Shown piece after piece: positions 1-12,200 of a stretch of 64,000 bases of DNA. The notes under the pieces were generated by a model, which ran no database searches, had not been told where the DNA came from, and worked only from the letters and a program-made list of their open reading frames with translations. The position numbers and the translations under genes are program-made. This DNA is from Helichrysum umbraculigerum (lineage: Eukaryota > Streptophyta > Magnoliopsida > Asterales > Asteraceae): contig CATIUR010000001.1 of NCBI GenBank assembly GCA_949592205.1, positions 239,896,750-239,960,749 of the forward strand. Reading direction: 5' to 3'. Numbering within the stretch: position 1 is the stretch's first letter; each line of letters begins with the position of its first letter.

Positions 1-1540
1 TAGAGATTGGAATTCTAATCAGCTTATTGTGGCAATCTATGCTTGCTTTATATTGACTTAACCAATCCATACCAATAATCACGTCAAAACTAGCAATTGG
101 CATCAACAGAAAGGAAATTGGGAAAGTCTGGCCATCTATCATAATACTAGCTCCAATTACCGAGGTGGTAACAGGAACCGACTTGCCACTAGCTATTTCT
201 ACTTCAACAGGGTTTGTAATCACAGTAGGCATCATTTTCAACTTATCACAGAAGTACATAGATACAAACGAACAATTTGCACCAGAATCAAACAAAACAC
301 GAGCTGGTACAGAATTTACAAGAAAAGTACCCGTGATCACGTCATCTGTATGGACAGCTTCATCCACTGTCATTTGAAAAGCCCTACTAACTGCAGATGG
401 CGGAGTCTTCCGCTTCTGACCGGAAGAAGCTGATGAACTAACAACTGACCCAGAACCCTGTCTCTTAGCCTCAGTACACTGATTTGCACGATGACCTTCC
501 TTATGACAATTCCAACACACATAAGTAGGAAAAACACAATCTTTGGCTTCATGCCCAATCACACCACATTTCACACATCTAGTGGTTTGCACAGTACACG
601 GCCCAAAATGTCTAGCTCTACACTTAATACACCAATTGGGACGATCAGAAGTACCACCACGACTTTCTTGTTTCTTACCCTGCTGATTTCCTTGCCACCG
701 TTGCTTACCTTTACCAGAAGATTCACTCCTAGATTTCTGAGAAACTATTTCTTTACTTGGTACTTGTTGAGGCTTCAAATCACTGTCAACAGATCGAGCT
801 AACATGAAAGCTTGAGGAAGAGAGCCAGCTAATCTCACTGAAGTTCGATAATGATTAGGTAAAGTACCCACAAACTGTTCTATTTGAGTTCTCTCATCAG
901 GAACCCACTGCTGAACAAACCTAAGTTTCTCTGTGAACTGATTTATCAAATCATCCATTGACATGTTATCAGTTAATTGCAAATCCATAAACTCTTTTCT
1001 AATTCGAGCTATATCATAGTTTGAACAGTACTGCTTACAAACTTCATTACGAAAGTCAGACCATCGGATAGAAGCTTTCTGAAAAGAAGATAATACAGAA
1101 GTAATCGAATCCCACCAATTCATAGCTGCTCCTTTTAAAAGTTGAGTTGCATAAGGAACTTTTAGTTCTTCCTCACATTGACAGACTTCAAATTTCTTTT
1201 CAACATCTCTCAACCAATCCAGAGTTACAGAAGGATTCGTACTACCCGAATACACAGATGGATTACTGCTCATAAGGGTTTTAAAAGAACACACCTTTTG
1301 CTTTGGCGGTGAAATCGTACCAAACACAGGATGAGAGGATTCGGCCTCTTTTTGTTGTTTATACATTCTAAGCGCTTGGTTTTCCTCTTCCAAATGAAGC
1401 AAATACTGATCCCTTTCTACCTCCTCTCTAGCATGGAAAGAAGTACCAGCATGTTCATTACGGTCATCATGAATCTCAGCAATAACTTCAGGCCTTGAGG
1501 CATTATTAGGGTTAACAGGTAGTTGCTCGTTATCCGCCAT
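1..1540 (-). CDS. Ty3/gypsy gag-protease, 5' part of gag-pol (runs off the left edge)
   Basis: The reading frame opens at an ATG at 1540 (MADNEQLPVN) and was checked in frame at several points down to the window edge, giving about 513 residues. Visible parts in order are a gag capsid region with the WW pair of the retrotransposon-gag fold (MNWWDSIT, around residue 150), a CCHC zinc knuckle (CWNCHKEGHRANQC, near residue 342), and an aspartic protease with active site LFDSGA (Asp near residue 418) and the downstream motif FDVIIGMDWL. Reverse transcriptase, RNase H and integrase would lie left of the window. It is preceded by a leader with a tRNA primer site and by an LTR at 1717-3569, so this is the 5' end of a minus-strand element. 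The frame looks intact as far as it goes. Gag-pol of this kind forms the cytoplasmic particle and carries out replication of the element. Confidence 0.9.
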   Translation of the reverse strand, partial: MADNEQLPVNPNNASRPEVIAEIHDDRNEHAGTSFHAREEVERDQYLLHLEEENQALRMYKQQKEAESSHPVFGTISPPKQKVCSFKTLMSSNPSVYSGSTNPSVTLDWLRDVEKKFEVCQCEEELKVPYATQLLKGAAMNWWDSITSVLSSFQKASIRWSDFRNEVCKQYCSNYDIARIRKEFMDLQLTDNMSMDDLINQFTEKLRFVQQWVPDERTQIEQFVGTLPNHYRTSVRLAGSLPQAFMLARSVDSDLKPQQVPSKEIVSQKSRSESSGKGKQRWQGNQQGKKQESRGGTSDRPNWCIKCRARHFGPCTVQTTRCVKCGVIGHEAKDCVFPTYVCWNCHKEGHRANQCTEAKRQGSGSVVSSSASSGQKRKTPPSAVSRAFQMTVDEAVHTDDVITGTFLVNSVPARVLFDSGANCSFVSMYFCDKLKMMPTVITNPVEVEIASGKSVPVTTSVIGASIMIDGQTFPISFLLMPIASFDVIIGMDWLSQYKASIDCHNKLIRIPIS

Positions 1541-1716
1541 ATCTGTAAACACCACAACAGCTTACAAATCATTAGTCGTTAGCACCTATTCGACTAACAG
1601 TTTCACATTCAGTACATAATCCCATTCCCAAGAATGTTTGACACAACACAATCAAAGTTTAGGATTGAACATACAATCATATTCAATTGCCCTAAACTAT
1701 TGCTCTGATACCAACT
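1541..1716 (-). other. Leader and primer binding site of the left-edge LTR element
   Basis: Read on the minus strand, TGGTATCAGAGC (1702-1713) lies a few bases inside the LTR. It matches the 3' end of plant initiator-Met tRNA, the usual primer of Ty3/gypsy and copia elements. The following leader resembles the one next to the primer site at 23204, so the two elements belong to related families. Confidence 0.85.
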
Positions 1717-3569
1717 TATAACGCCCCTCATTTAATAACACAATATAATATTAAGTTTGGCGGAAGCGACTATTATAATTACATATTCTATTGAAAACCT
1801 GCTAGAAATTTTCGCAAACCTTTATACAATATGTTTAACTACTAATCAAACATAGTTAACATGTTTACAAACCCGGGCATTATATGCTATAAAACATTAT
1901 TTATTACAAACTGGATCAGAGTTGTGAGTTTCAAACATTCCCAGCATCAAAACATCCTTCCTGACTACCCACATAATATACATCACCTGCAGGAAGTAAA
2001 TTGAGGGATTAGCACGAAGCTAAGTGAATGAATTATCAACTACCATTCAATTTAGCTAGCAATCTGTTCACAATCAATAATGCAACAAATATCGTCAAGA
2101 GGAACGGTGGTTCCTAAGGACCCTGTGCCGGGTGGCCCCATCAGAACACTTACATCAACTGTAGGTCAAAACAGTGATTAACCGCTAACTAAATGCTAAT
2201 CTCCATCAACACATGTACGCAACCCTGTGTTGACCAACATTAGCAATCAAGTCCAACCAACAATCTAGTTGACCTCTGGATTATACATTTCAATTCAATG
2301 TTCGTCAAACAACCAATCAAATGGCATATCATTTCAAGGTTAACATACTATCAATAGTAATCCTATAATTACTGATTGAAATCAAACTGACACAACCAAA
2401 TCAAACTGTGAGTTTCAAATCCACTCACCTGATTGTCTCGTTTCACTTACTCAGCTGTCTTATCTCGCTGAGCTCTTTGATTATCTGAGAATCAAAATCA
2501 AATATAAGTTAGTAACAACGTTCTTAAAACCATCGCTTATATTCGAATACTATATATATAGATACGTTTCACAGCATATATAACACAATCAATACATATG
2601 CACATTTGTCAAGTACATTAACAAACTTATCAATTAATATTAACACATTCAAGATTAAAAGAAGTTCATTCAAAATTCCCATTTCCTGAGAAAGTGTTGA
2701 ATCCGCCGGATTCATCTGAATCCGTCCGGATTCATTTGAATCCGCCGGATTCCCAACCGGATTCAACACCTTTTCGTTTCCAGTTTGATCAGGTCCTTTT
2801 AAAACGAATACGTTCTTGAATACGGTCATGAATACGCCGTATTCACCAAAATTCTGGTTTGCGTTTTTTGGGGGAATCCGCCGGATTCAGGTGAATCCGC
2901 CGGATTCCCGGGTTTCGCGCAGAAACCCTGAACCTGCTATGGCTAAACTCAGCAAATCCAAATCACAAACAAAACAACCACAAACTCGTTTCCAACAACA
3001 TGTTTCAGTTTATATATCATCACAAAAGCATACAATAACATGTTTAAAGCTTCAAATCACAATCAATTCATATCAAAACTTCAAATGATCATAACCATGA
3101 ATTTGAACATGAATAATAACTTACAATCAAGGAATTACAACTAGGAGATGATGATGATTATGACAACACAAGATCACAGCTCCAATTCCACAAGTTTTTG
3201 ATTATGATTTGCAAGGGTTTTAAGGGTTTTAGGTTTTTAAGATTTTTCCAAAAGAGGAAAGTGTGAACTTTCCTAAAAGGGAAAGGTATTTAAGTCGGTC
3301 AACTTTTTAACACCGACCCGTATCCACTTAAAACTAGTCCCCTTTCAATCTATTGTCTGGAACCTAAAAAACATTTGCAAGAAACTTATTTTATTGCACC
3401 GTCAACTATAGTAAATTAAAACAATCAACAATTTACTAAGCACAATAAGTCCTGAGGCTTATTTAACTAAGTTTCACAACTAAACACATGTTACCAAAAT
3501 AATTTCTAATACAATTAAATACATCAATTTAAAATTAGAAATTACCGGACCAGAAGAGAGGATGTTACA
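1717..3569 (-). repeat. 5' LTR of the left-edge Ty3/gypsy element
   Basis: On the minus strand this begins TGTAACATCC and ends GGGGCGTTATA directly before the primer site; the two ends are imperfect inverted repeats. It is about 1853 bp. It holds a conserved box (TAGGTTCCAGACAATAG-like, 3350-3367), a GTCGGT/ACCGAC inverted repeat, a GTAAGT donor-like site (about 3118-3132) and a cluster of GAATCCGCCGGATTC palindromes (2699-2765 and 2872-2908). The five bases after the element are ATATT (3570-3574); the partner target duplication would be outside the window. Confidence 0.8.
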
Positions 3570-3574
3570 ATATT

Positions 3575-4250
3575 CCAACGGGCTTAAAGGGTATAACGAA
3601 ATTGGATTCAGTCTATTTACAGACCCATCAAATTAGCAGTCCTCAAATAAGGTATTGGTTTCATTATCTGGATTGAAGTTGAAGGATATTAAGTGATCAA
3701 TACAGTAGCACTTTAGGTTAATCTTATTTCTTGGTCAGGTTTTTGACATAAAGGTTAATTTGACTATTGTTTGTTACTTTGGTATAAACAGATCATTAGT
3801 GTAATACAATGCTACTTTATGCTCTGCTAAATCAGGTTTTAGGTTTTGAGACGATTAGTGTTTACTCCGTATTTGATATTCATGGGGAAGTTTATAACGA
3901 AGTGTTTGATTCTGACTAATGAATTTATCATGGCAGAGTACTACATGGAAATGTGTGCGGGTGTTATATGGAGCTCGGTATGCCATGCTCATTGTGTTGT
4001 TATTAATGATGGGTATATTTTATAATTTCAGATGAAAAGGCAAAGGATTTGACGAAATTGCTTTCGAAGTTTGGATTTTTTTATTGTTGTACTCTGTCTT
4101 GTGTCATAGTAGTCACTTTATGTAAGATTGTATAGACTTTAAATCTATATAAATCAAGCCTATTGGCTCCTGTCATTAATAAAGTTAGTATGTCCTGGAT
4201 TTGCTATTTGAAAAATATCTGAAAACAGTTAGGAAATTTTAGACAAAAAT
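3575..4250 (+). other. Possible 3' end of a plus-strand host transcript, cut by the LTR element
   Basis: Unique-looking sequence follows the LTR. A candidate splice acceptor (TTTCAG, about 4030) opens a short frame reading roughly EKAKDLTKLLSKFGFF. An AATAAA follows at about 4177. This could be the last exon and 3' UTR of a gene whose body was displaced by the retrotransposon, converging on the NOV gene. I do not recognise the peptide, and chance is a fair alternative. Confidence 0.2.
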
Positions 4251-4833
4251 TATGCTAAGTATTGACATTCCATTAGCATGATTATATGCATAAATTATGT
4301 AAAAATAATGTAAAAAATTTCGTTCTCAGTTTATATATAAAAAGTAGTTGTAAGTTATAGTAAATTTAATAATTGCTCATTGATTAATTTATGTTGTCTC
4401 CTTTGTCTAAATTTAATAATTGCTCTTACTGTAATGAAAAAGAAATTGCTTATTGCAATGCAAATCAAGCTAAACACTCTACAATGAAACATGTCGACTG
4501 GTTTAAGTCAAGTCATATTTTAAGATATTTGATATTTCAAAATTTTTCATGAACCTATGTAACAAATCAAATTTATAGTAGTTTGATTATATAAACCCAA
4601 CATATAAAATGTATCGGTAGAGTTAACTTACACAATACATTAACTTATACTATAGACAATACAATAGAAGTGAAATGTTTACATGACGAGTAAATATATA
4701 CTCCGTATAAAATATGACTAAGCATGATACAAAACAATATAATACAAAATCTATGTTTTGTAAAATGTATATGAATATATATGGTAGTACGCAAAAATAA
4801 TCATATAATCTTATAACTTGATTATTTGTCAAA

Positions 4834-4860
4834 CCCGTGTTAGCACGGGTCTTAAACTAG
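4834..4860 (+). mobile_element. Helitron 3' terminus
   Basis: A hairpin CCCGTGTTAGCACGGG is followed by a short AT-rich spacer and CTAG, then T. A terminal hairpin plus CTRR with insertion before T is the standard Helitron 3' end. The 5' (TC) end was not located, so the extent of the element into 4250-4833 is unknown. Confidence 0.55.
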
Positions 4861-5137
4861 TTATGTATAGAAGATTGAGATGGAAATATGTTTGAAAGAT
4901 ATTTAGGAGAATTTAATCTCTATCACAATAAATTTTGTTATTCTCTAAAAGTTGAAATTGACTTTTAATTATTTTTATTTAAATATAGAAAAATGAAAAG
5001 AAAGGAAAATGAGAAGGTTGGAAAGAAAAAGTGATAGAATCATATGCACGTGAGGAAGTCGATGAACTTGGTGGTTTTGCAAAAACATATCCGATCCTTA
5101 GTAGGGTTTGAGTTCAAATGAATACAGAAAATTTGAT

Positions 5138-5712
5138 AAGAATGAAAGAACCAATAAGAGAGCTTTATTTATAAGGGTACAAAAGTCATTTTAACAAAAC
5201 CATCATTTTCCCCACGTTTTTAAAATTAAATATCTCTAAAAGTTTAGTCAAAAAATTAGAAAAATTGCTCAATAAAATCAGCATTTTATTGTATTCTACT
5301 ACTATTAGACATCGTATATGGTATATTTTGACGAACTTTTTTCTTCCACTTTTTTGTGGGTTTTGAAAAGTGAACAATTTATTATCACATGTGATACTAC
5401 TTTATATCACATGTGATAACAACTAAATATCACATATGATAATAAGTATTACATGTGATTCACATAACGAGTGATACATGTGATTCACATATGAATTGTA
5501 CAATTTGTAACACAAAATAAAAAATAAAATCGTCAAAGTATACCATGTGGAATGTCTAATCGAAGTCAATAAAACGTTAATTTTTATAAAGCACTATTTA
5601 TAATTTTTCAATTAGCTGTTTTTGAGATATTTAATTTTTTAAAACGTAGAGAAAATGAGATTTCGTTATCCTTGATTAAATGAACGGTTGTAATTGATTG
5701 TTTCCTTCTCAC
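5138..5712. mobile_element. Fold-back MULE-like element with TCACATGTGA core
   Basis: The two ends form long imperfect inverted repeats of about 200 bp: on both arms a CACGTTTT/TACGTTTT stretch is followed by ATTAAATATCTC. Between them lie several copies of the palindrome TCACATGTGA and variants (5385-5490). The left end (AGAATGAAAGAACCAAT) resembles the left end of the larger element at 25177, and both share the same core palindrome, so they look like members of one family. No coding capacity is visible and I could not fix a target duplication. Confidence 0.55.
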
Positions 5713-6274
5713 CAAATTTTTTGTACTCATTTGATCTCAACTTATCATTCCCAATTTTTAACCTAACCCTTCACACCAAACAATGATTATGATTTAAAAA
5801 CCCATAACCATTTATACAAACACCACCTAAATCGATTAGACTTGCAGGTTCCATGAGTAAAAAGATGATTGCTTCTTCATATTCTAGCTTCTAAATAAGT
5901 GTTAGTTTCAATTTTATCTATAACAGTATCATAGTTGGTGGGATATATGAATATATCGGTTTATTATTGTGGGATTAATACACTAGTCATTTAACCTTTT
6001 TACATGCACAAAGCATAAATCAGATAAAAGGAGCTAACTTGAATCAGACAGTAATGACATTTAAACAGAGTATAAGGTTCGGGTTTTCCATCTCAGATTA
6101 AAGGATCAAACTATGAAATGAATTGCAAAGAATCAAACTTTAATAAAACTTATTGTCCAAAATTGCAACTCCTATTGCTAAAGTTTGTATGTCTAAAGAA
6201 TATGTATAGTAACATCTGTGACTACATGTACAACAGTCAAAGCACTTAAAAGAGTATCAATGATGCATCTTTCA
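5713..6274. other. 3' flank of the NOV gene
   Basis: AT-rich sequence with no open frame of note. The NOV 3' UTR must lie in the upper part of this stretch; minus-strand AATAAA-like hexamers occur near 5960, but the polyadenylation site cannot be fixed from sequence alone. Confidence 0.4.
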
Positions 6275-9200
6275 CTACTTTGATGACATAATAGCCAGCT
6301 GAAGGTGTCCTGACTGGCATAACTTTACAGGATTTCTATAACTGGTGATCTGAGCCGATTTCCCTTCTGATAAGACAACACGCGCAATGCTAAAAGATTC
6401 GCCTTTTTCAAGAGCATACTGCCACTCTCTTACAGTTACCACAAACCAATCTTTCCTTGCATTCGAGGTTGCTTTGACTTCAATGTACTCCTTGGTATTA
6501 TCCTTGCCTTCAACAACGATATCATACGGCAATCCAGATTCTTTAACCTCATTAACCCATCTCACAGATTTCTCAGTTAGTTTTGCAGAAAAGTATTTGA
6601 AAGCCACAAGTTCTCCTGTCCTCCCAGTTATGACCTGTTGTGGGGTAACAAATGTGCCCCAATTTAACTGATCTCTCTCAATTAAATTGGATGTACCAGC
6701 GTTCGTCACATCATATCTCGTTTTAGCAGAAAATCCAGCATTCACATCAGAAGAAATGATGTTCTTTCCATAAGATGATTGATCCCTGAAACCAACATTA
6801 GTATCGATTCCAGAATCTGATCGGTCTTTTGAAGCTTCATCTTCTTCCAGGATCACTGCAGGTACTGTTGAAGTGGGATTTTCTTCAATGATCCAGTCAG
6901 CATCATCCTCGATCAATCCTTCTGTAACATCCCGTCCCATTTGAGAACCACCACTAAACGGTTTTGTCTGCACTGCATATTCAAACCCAGGTGCGGTTTT
7001 CCAGTTGACAGGTGGCCAACTTGAGTTACTTCCAAACTTCTTACCCGTAGGTTTTGGAGGATTTAAGTCATCTAATGACAAACAGGCATTTGCATCCAGT
7101 GTACTTTTATCATCTTCCAGTGATGATGTGGACACTAACGACCACTGTGATTCTTCAGTTGGTAACTTCATAAGCTTTTGGTTATTTGTAATAAAGAACT
7201 CCATCTGCTCCTCTGTGGACCCTGATTCAGCCATGGTTGTCATCATGTGAAGGAAATTTGCCAAGTGCAATTCAGGAATTGGAGCAACAAGAAAACGAGA
7301 AAGCTCCATAAAAAGTGAATGGGTATCAGATTCACGGGTTGCATACAAGATGTTGTCTTGTAAAAGACAACTGCACTCACATCGCTTATTCGATTCAATA
7401 CCAAATTTCTTTATGACATTCTTGTAGAACAACTTTTCCACCACAACGATTCGAAGGCAGCTTAAGTTCTTGAATCCAGACAACTTCAATTCTGAATATT
7501 CATTAGGATGGATGCTATAAATGTAACGCTGAGCATATGGGAGCGCCCAACTTACCAATGAAGTTTTAAAACTGCTATCTGCCGGTCCATAGTATATTGC
7601 CTCACGAGTCACAACCTGCATAGTAATAGTATAATCAAGAAATAGTATATTTCAAAAATATATGTAGAACATAGTCCTGACTGATTTAGTCGATGCAAAT
7701 TGTTTGTGTGTGTAAGCGGAAATATGAGAGTGAAAGACTACCTCAGAAAGAGAGGGAATTCCCAGTCTCTGAAATAAAATAGAAACCTTATCCTGAAGCA
7801 TTTGTGTTTCTTCAGATGTAAGCTCGCCCAAATACAGAAAATCAACATTGCTCAAATTCTTAAATTCCTTCCTTAACTGGTCATCATTGCACCAGCATAT
7901 GAGACCAAATGATTGATGCAAGGAAACCCATGTATCTTGCACAGTTGGAAGGATCCTCATTTCCTTTTCCTCCATACTCTTCTTCAAGTAATCAAGATCA
8001 TCAGGATTCAGAATTCCCAAGTCCAATCCATCACTCCATTTTTGGAAAACTTGAAAAACCTAACACATATACAAAAGAGCTATGGTCAAAGCTACAGATA
8101 TATTAAACTAGTCCATTCGGGTTATAATATGATGCAAACAGATTAAAACGTCAATCCTTTAACAAAACTAGAAACTGGATACTGGTCGATTGATCTAAGA
8201 GTCACCCAAATATGATCAAGTGTTTTACAGACAGCTAACCTTAAATAAAATAAAATAGAAAACAACAAGATCAGTGCTTTTATTATTGATAATTCCTGTC
8301 TTATGTCATCCAATTTGGCAAGCCCAATCACGTTTTGACTCAGCAAGAAAACATATCCACTATAACCCAAACCCCTTTCTAAGGGGACGACCACTTAGCC
8401 ACCTATAGTATATATGCAAATACAAGTGAGCCTATATGGGTGCACTCACTGTTTTAGCTGCCTGTGATGGCAAACTCTCAGCTGATAGTTGTTGCAGAGA
8501 CTGAAGGTACCCAAGGAAAGGAGGACTTTCAGGGACTCCAAACTCATTGACAAAGAAATAACGGAGGCCAGGATAAACATTGCATAACATCTTGCTGAAA
8601 AGACGATGAGTTATATTTCGGTCAAACTGAGGATGGGTCGACTTTATTTGTTCCATTGAACCGGTAGAGTCATGCCAATATACTTCATCAGGAGATAAGA
8701 ATGAACCAGATGCAACTTCATCCATAGAACTAAACGAGTACGGAACATATATGAAAGCTTGAGAATGCAAATGCTGCAGTATCTTCTGCCTTGAGATGCT
8801 CATCTCATTCCATATATATGTGTAAAACTTGGACATTTGAGATATGCTGCTAAACGTAAATCATAAGGATTAGAAGACATATCTAATAAAAAGTATGAAG
8901 TAAATAAATAGAAATAAAAAATAAAAAACTAAAAAAAAAACTTAGCCGCTAAACTTAGAAAGTTTACAAGCATAACCAAACACATAAAGATCTTATAAAG
9001 TTATTCGAGCTCAATCTTAAACAAGCATACAAGTACACAACTCAAACAGCTACATATGCAATTTGAGATGCAAACATGTAGAGATTTTATCAAGTGATTC
9101 GAGCTCGAACTTGACTTGAGCTCGTTCAACTCGAACTATCTCGAGTTGAGCTCTATTCGAGCTTATTGAGCATAGTTTGTTATTAAAAATTTTCAAGTAA

Positions 9201-12200
9201 TTAAAAATTTTACTACATACGAATAAACTTCAACCGAAACACTATGAAGGTTTTAATTCTATTCTAAAAATAGGATGATGTTCTCACTCAATTCTTACAT
9301 GCAGAAAATGAAATCATATACCCCAGAATGAAAGAAACAGTAATACCTGGCCCTAAAAGGTTTCTCAGATCTTCTCCAAACTTTTAGAACTGACAGAGCA
9401 TCATCAAGAGTGACTGCAGTCTTCAAGCCAATATCATTCGATAGCTTCAGATTCTTAACCTAATTACAACGACCAATATAAAAGAATATTAGTAGAAGAG
9501 TTTTGTCAGGCCCGAAAAATAGTTCCATACAGTTGTATTTTTGCCAACATAAAACTAAAAATCACTCGCATTAATTGTCGATTTATATAAGAGTCTGGCT
9601 AGAAAAACTAATGTACGCTAACCTTAGGGGTAGCATACGGCGCACTGTTGCCGAGAACTACACGCACGGTTTCACAGTTATGGAAGAGATCTTTAGGAAA
9701 GTGAAGTTGATCATCCATACTAGAAGCCAACCATCGAACACCATCAAGCAGTCTTAACACAGAAGCTTTAAAAGGCTTGTACTGTCCATTGATGCTGCAG
9801 AAACCTGTAATCTTATTACTAAAATAATCATCCCAGATTGTATCAAGTACCTCTAAGAGGTACTTACCCTTTTCCCTATCACCATTCGAGGAAACATGTG
9901 ACAACAAACCCATTAACTCTTGAGAAACATAATCTTTGACAACGCTCCCTGAAGAAATACAATCATCATCTAGCATCATATTCTTAAGATCAGTATGAGA
10001 TATGTCCTCAATACGCTTTTCAACTTTAACTATTTGTGCAAAATCGGTTACTCCTAATTCCTGCAAGAATTTTCTCCATTTCAATGTTACTCCAGACGAA
10101 GATGTGTAGACCGGGTGCTTTAGATAGCTGATATCGATCTCAAACCATTTCATATCATCACCGACCAGTTTGCTCATATCAATTGGATTCCCGAATTCTT
10201 TACCAAAATGAATTGGAGTGTCAACAAGCCGTTTGTACCCGTGATTCGTGGATATAAAAGCATTGTTACGTAACTGTGACATTATGGATTCCTTCTCTAC
10301 AAGACACTCTGGACAAGATGATTCTAGGTGATACATTACAAAAGAAAGGTACTCAGTCATCAATTCCGCACTATCTGCCATCATTTTTTCATCAGAAATG
10401 CCTGGTAAGATGTGCACTTTTAAAACTTCATGTGCAGATAACCGTTGTACCCCAACTTTATAAAGCATCTGGGTTATGTTGTTTTCAACAGAAGGATCAT
10501 TATATAGTGCAGGACTAACAATTCGTAGTTTCGGATACAACTTACCAAAACCTTCAAGCCCATGCCTGGAATCGGTATGCAACCATATTGCACCGCCATT
10601 GATTGATGCATAGTTACCATCCAGAAGAGGAATAAACGGCAACTGTCCAAGAGAACTTATGACATCAGTCTGAGTTCCATTAACCGACATCAAATACAAA
10701 ACATTTAGCCAAGAGGATAACCAATTGAAGCCCATTGATTTCAGAGAACCATTACCACACAAGGATGTCATGATTTGAATAAGTATTTTAGGACCACACT
10801 CTTCAATGCCTAAAGTCCGTGCCAAGGAATCCGTTAAAATCGTATCTTTGTTCAAGTACCCTAAACCAAGATGCTCCTTTATCAAACTATCAGGCAACAA
10901 AGAACGAGTTTCTTCAGTCCAATTCCGTAATACTTTACATGGTGGGACCCAGTCATTCATATCCCCTTCAAGAAGCAGACATTTAGACGTACGTAACTTA
11001 GAAATAATCATACGTGGCAGGGAAGAAAAAAACCCATGCACTTCTCCTCCAAGAGGAACAAAGCTCAAAAAGACTGAGACACCCTTTGCCGGATTCTCCT
11101 TAAAACAAGGAAGGCTGCAGAATGACAGCTCAGCACTAACAAACAAATTTGGAAACTCAGATAGCAACCATTGATTCCATGGACTATCTCCATCTACTTC
11201 CTCCCTTGAGGAAGGGAGAATAAAATCAGCTTGGATGATAAATTTTAGACCATAATTCCGTAAAGGAAGAAAAGCAAAGACGGGTTGGTGGTCCAGCTTC
11301 GAGATGTAGCTTCCATCATTTATATCCTCCAACATAAGTGCCATTGAGATTTCAGTTGATTTAACATCATGACGAATACGATCGGCTTTTAGTTTAAGAG
11401 ATTTAACAAACCAAGTCATTTTCTCATTCCCAAGAGAAACATTTACGATACCATTTCCAACAACTTCCTTTCTCATGACAACGAGTGAATCATTTAGAAG
11501 ATTTCTAAATTTGATACATTCAAGACGGTGAAGGAATAGCAAGAGGGATGGATGCAGGTCAGAGAACATGGAAATGAGGTTTTCAATTGAAAAGGCTTCA
11601 TTTTTCTCAGACTTAAAAGGAAGTACAATACTTGTATTCCAATGTTTCTCATCCATTGGGTCGTTATCCACAGAAACCAACTTGCTAAACAAACCAATGT
11701 CACAAGGTTTAACAACTGTTGGCAAAACAAAACCAATTTGACCATCGCTTATGTCAAACTTGATATGAAACCCATTAGAATGAATTTCAGGAGCATCGGT
11801 AACCTGAAAGCAGATCAATCAGAATACTTAACTAATCTGATGCCTTTACACATGTATGTACATATACCACAAATATGAAACCAAGCCAAAAAAAGAAAAC
11901 TAAGCCTTATCATAAAAATCGCTATACTTAACGGGTCCACACCAGTTCAGACTATCACTCCAAAATAACAACCTCTTGTGTCATTTCATTTTCTCTTTTT
12001 CAACCATAGAACTCTTGTATGTTTTTACTTGAGCCTTTGTTTTTTATTTTTCTACTTGTAAATTAAATATCATATTTGGGTGAAATAAAAATAATACTTT
12101 CCCTTTCTGTATCCCAATTCCATGTATCCCTTTGTGGTCAATACTTAAAAGGATATAGTAAATGCTGCATAGGGTGAAACACAACACACTCCAAAAACAC

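Noticed and set aside
8990..9180. GAGCTCGA-rich stretch in NOV intron 9 as a MITE
   Set aside because: Inverted motifs such as TCGAGCTC are present, but no termini or target duplication could be defined.
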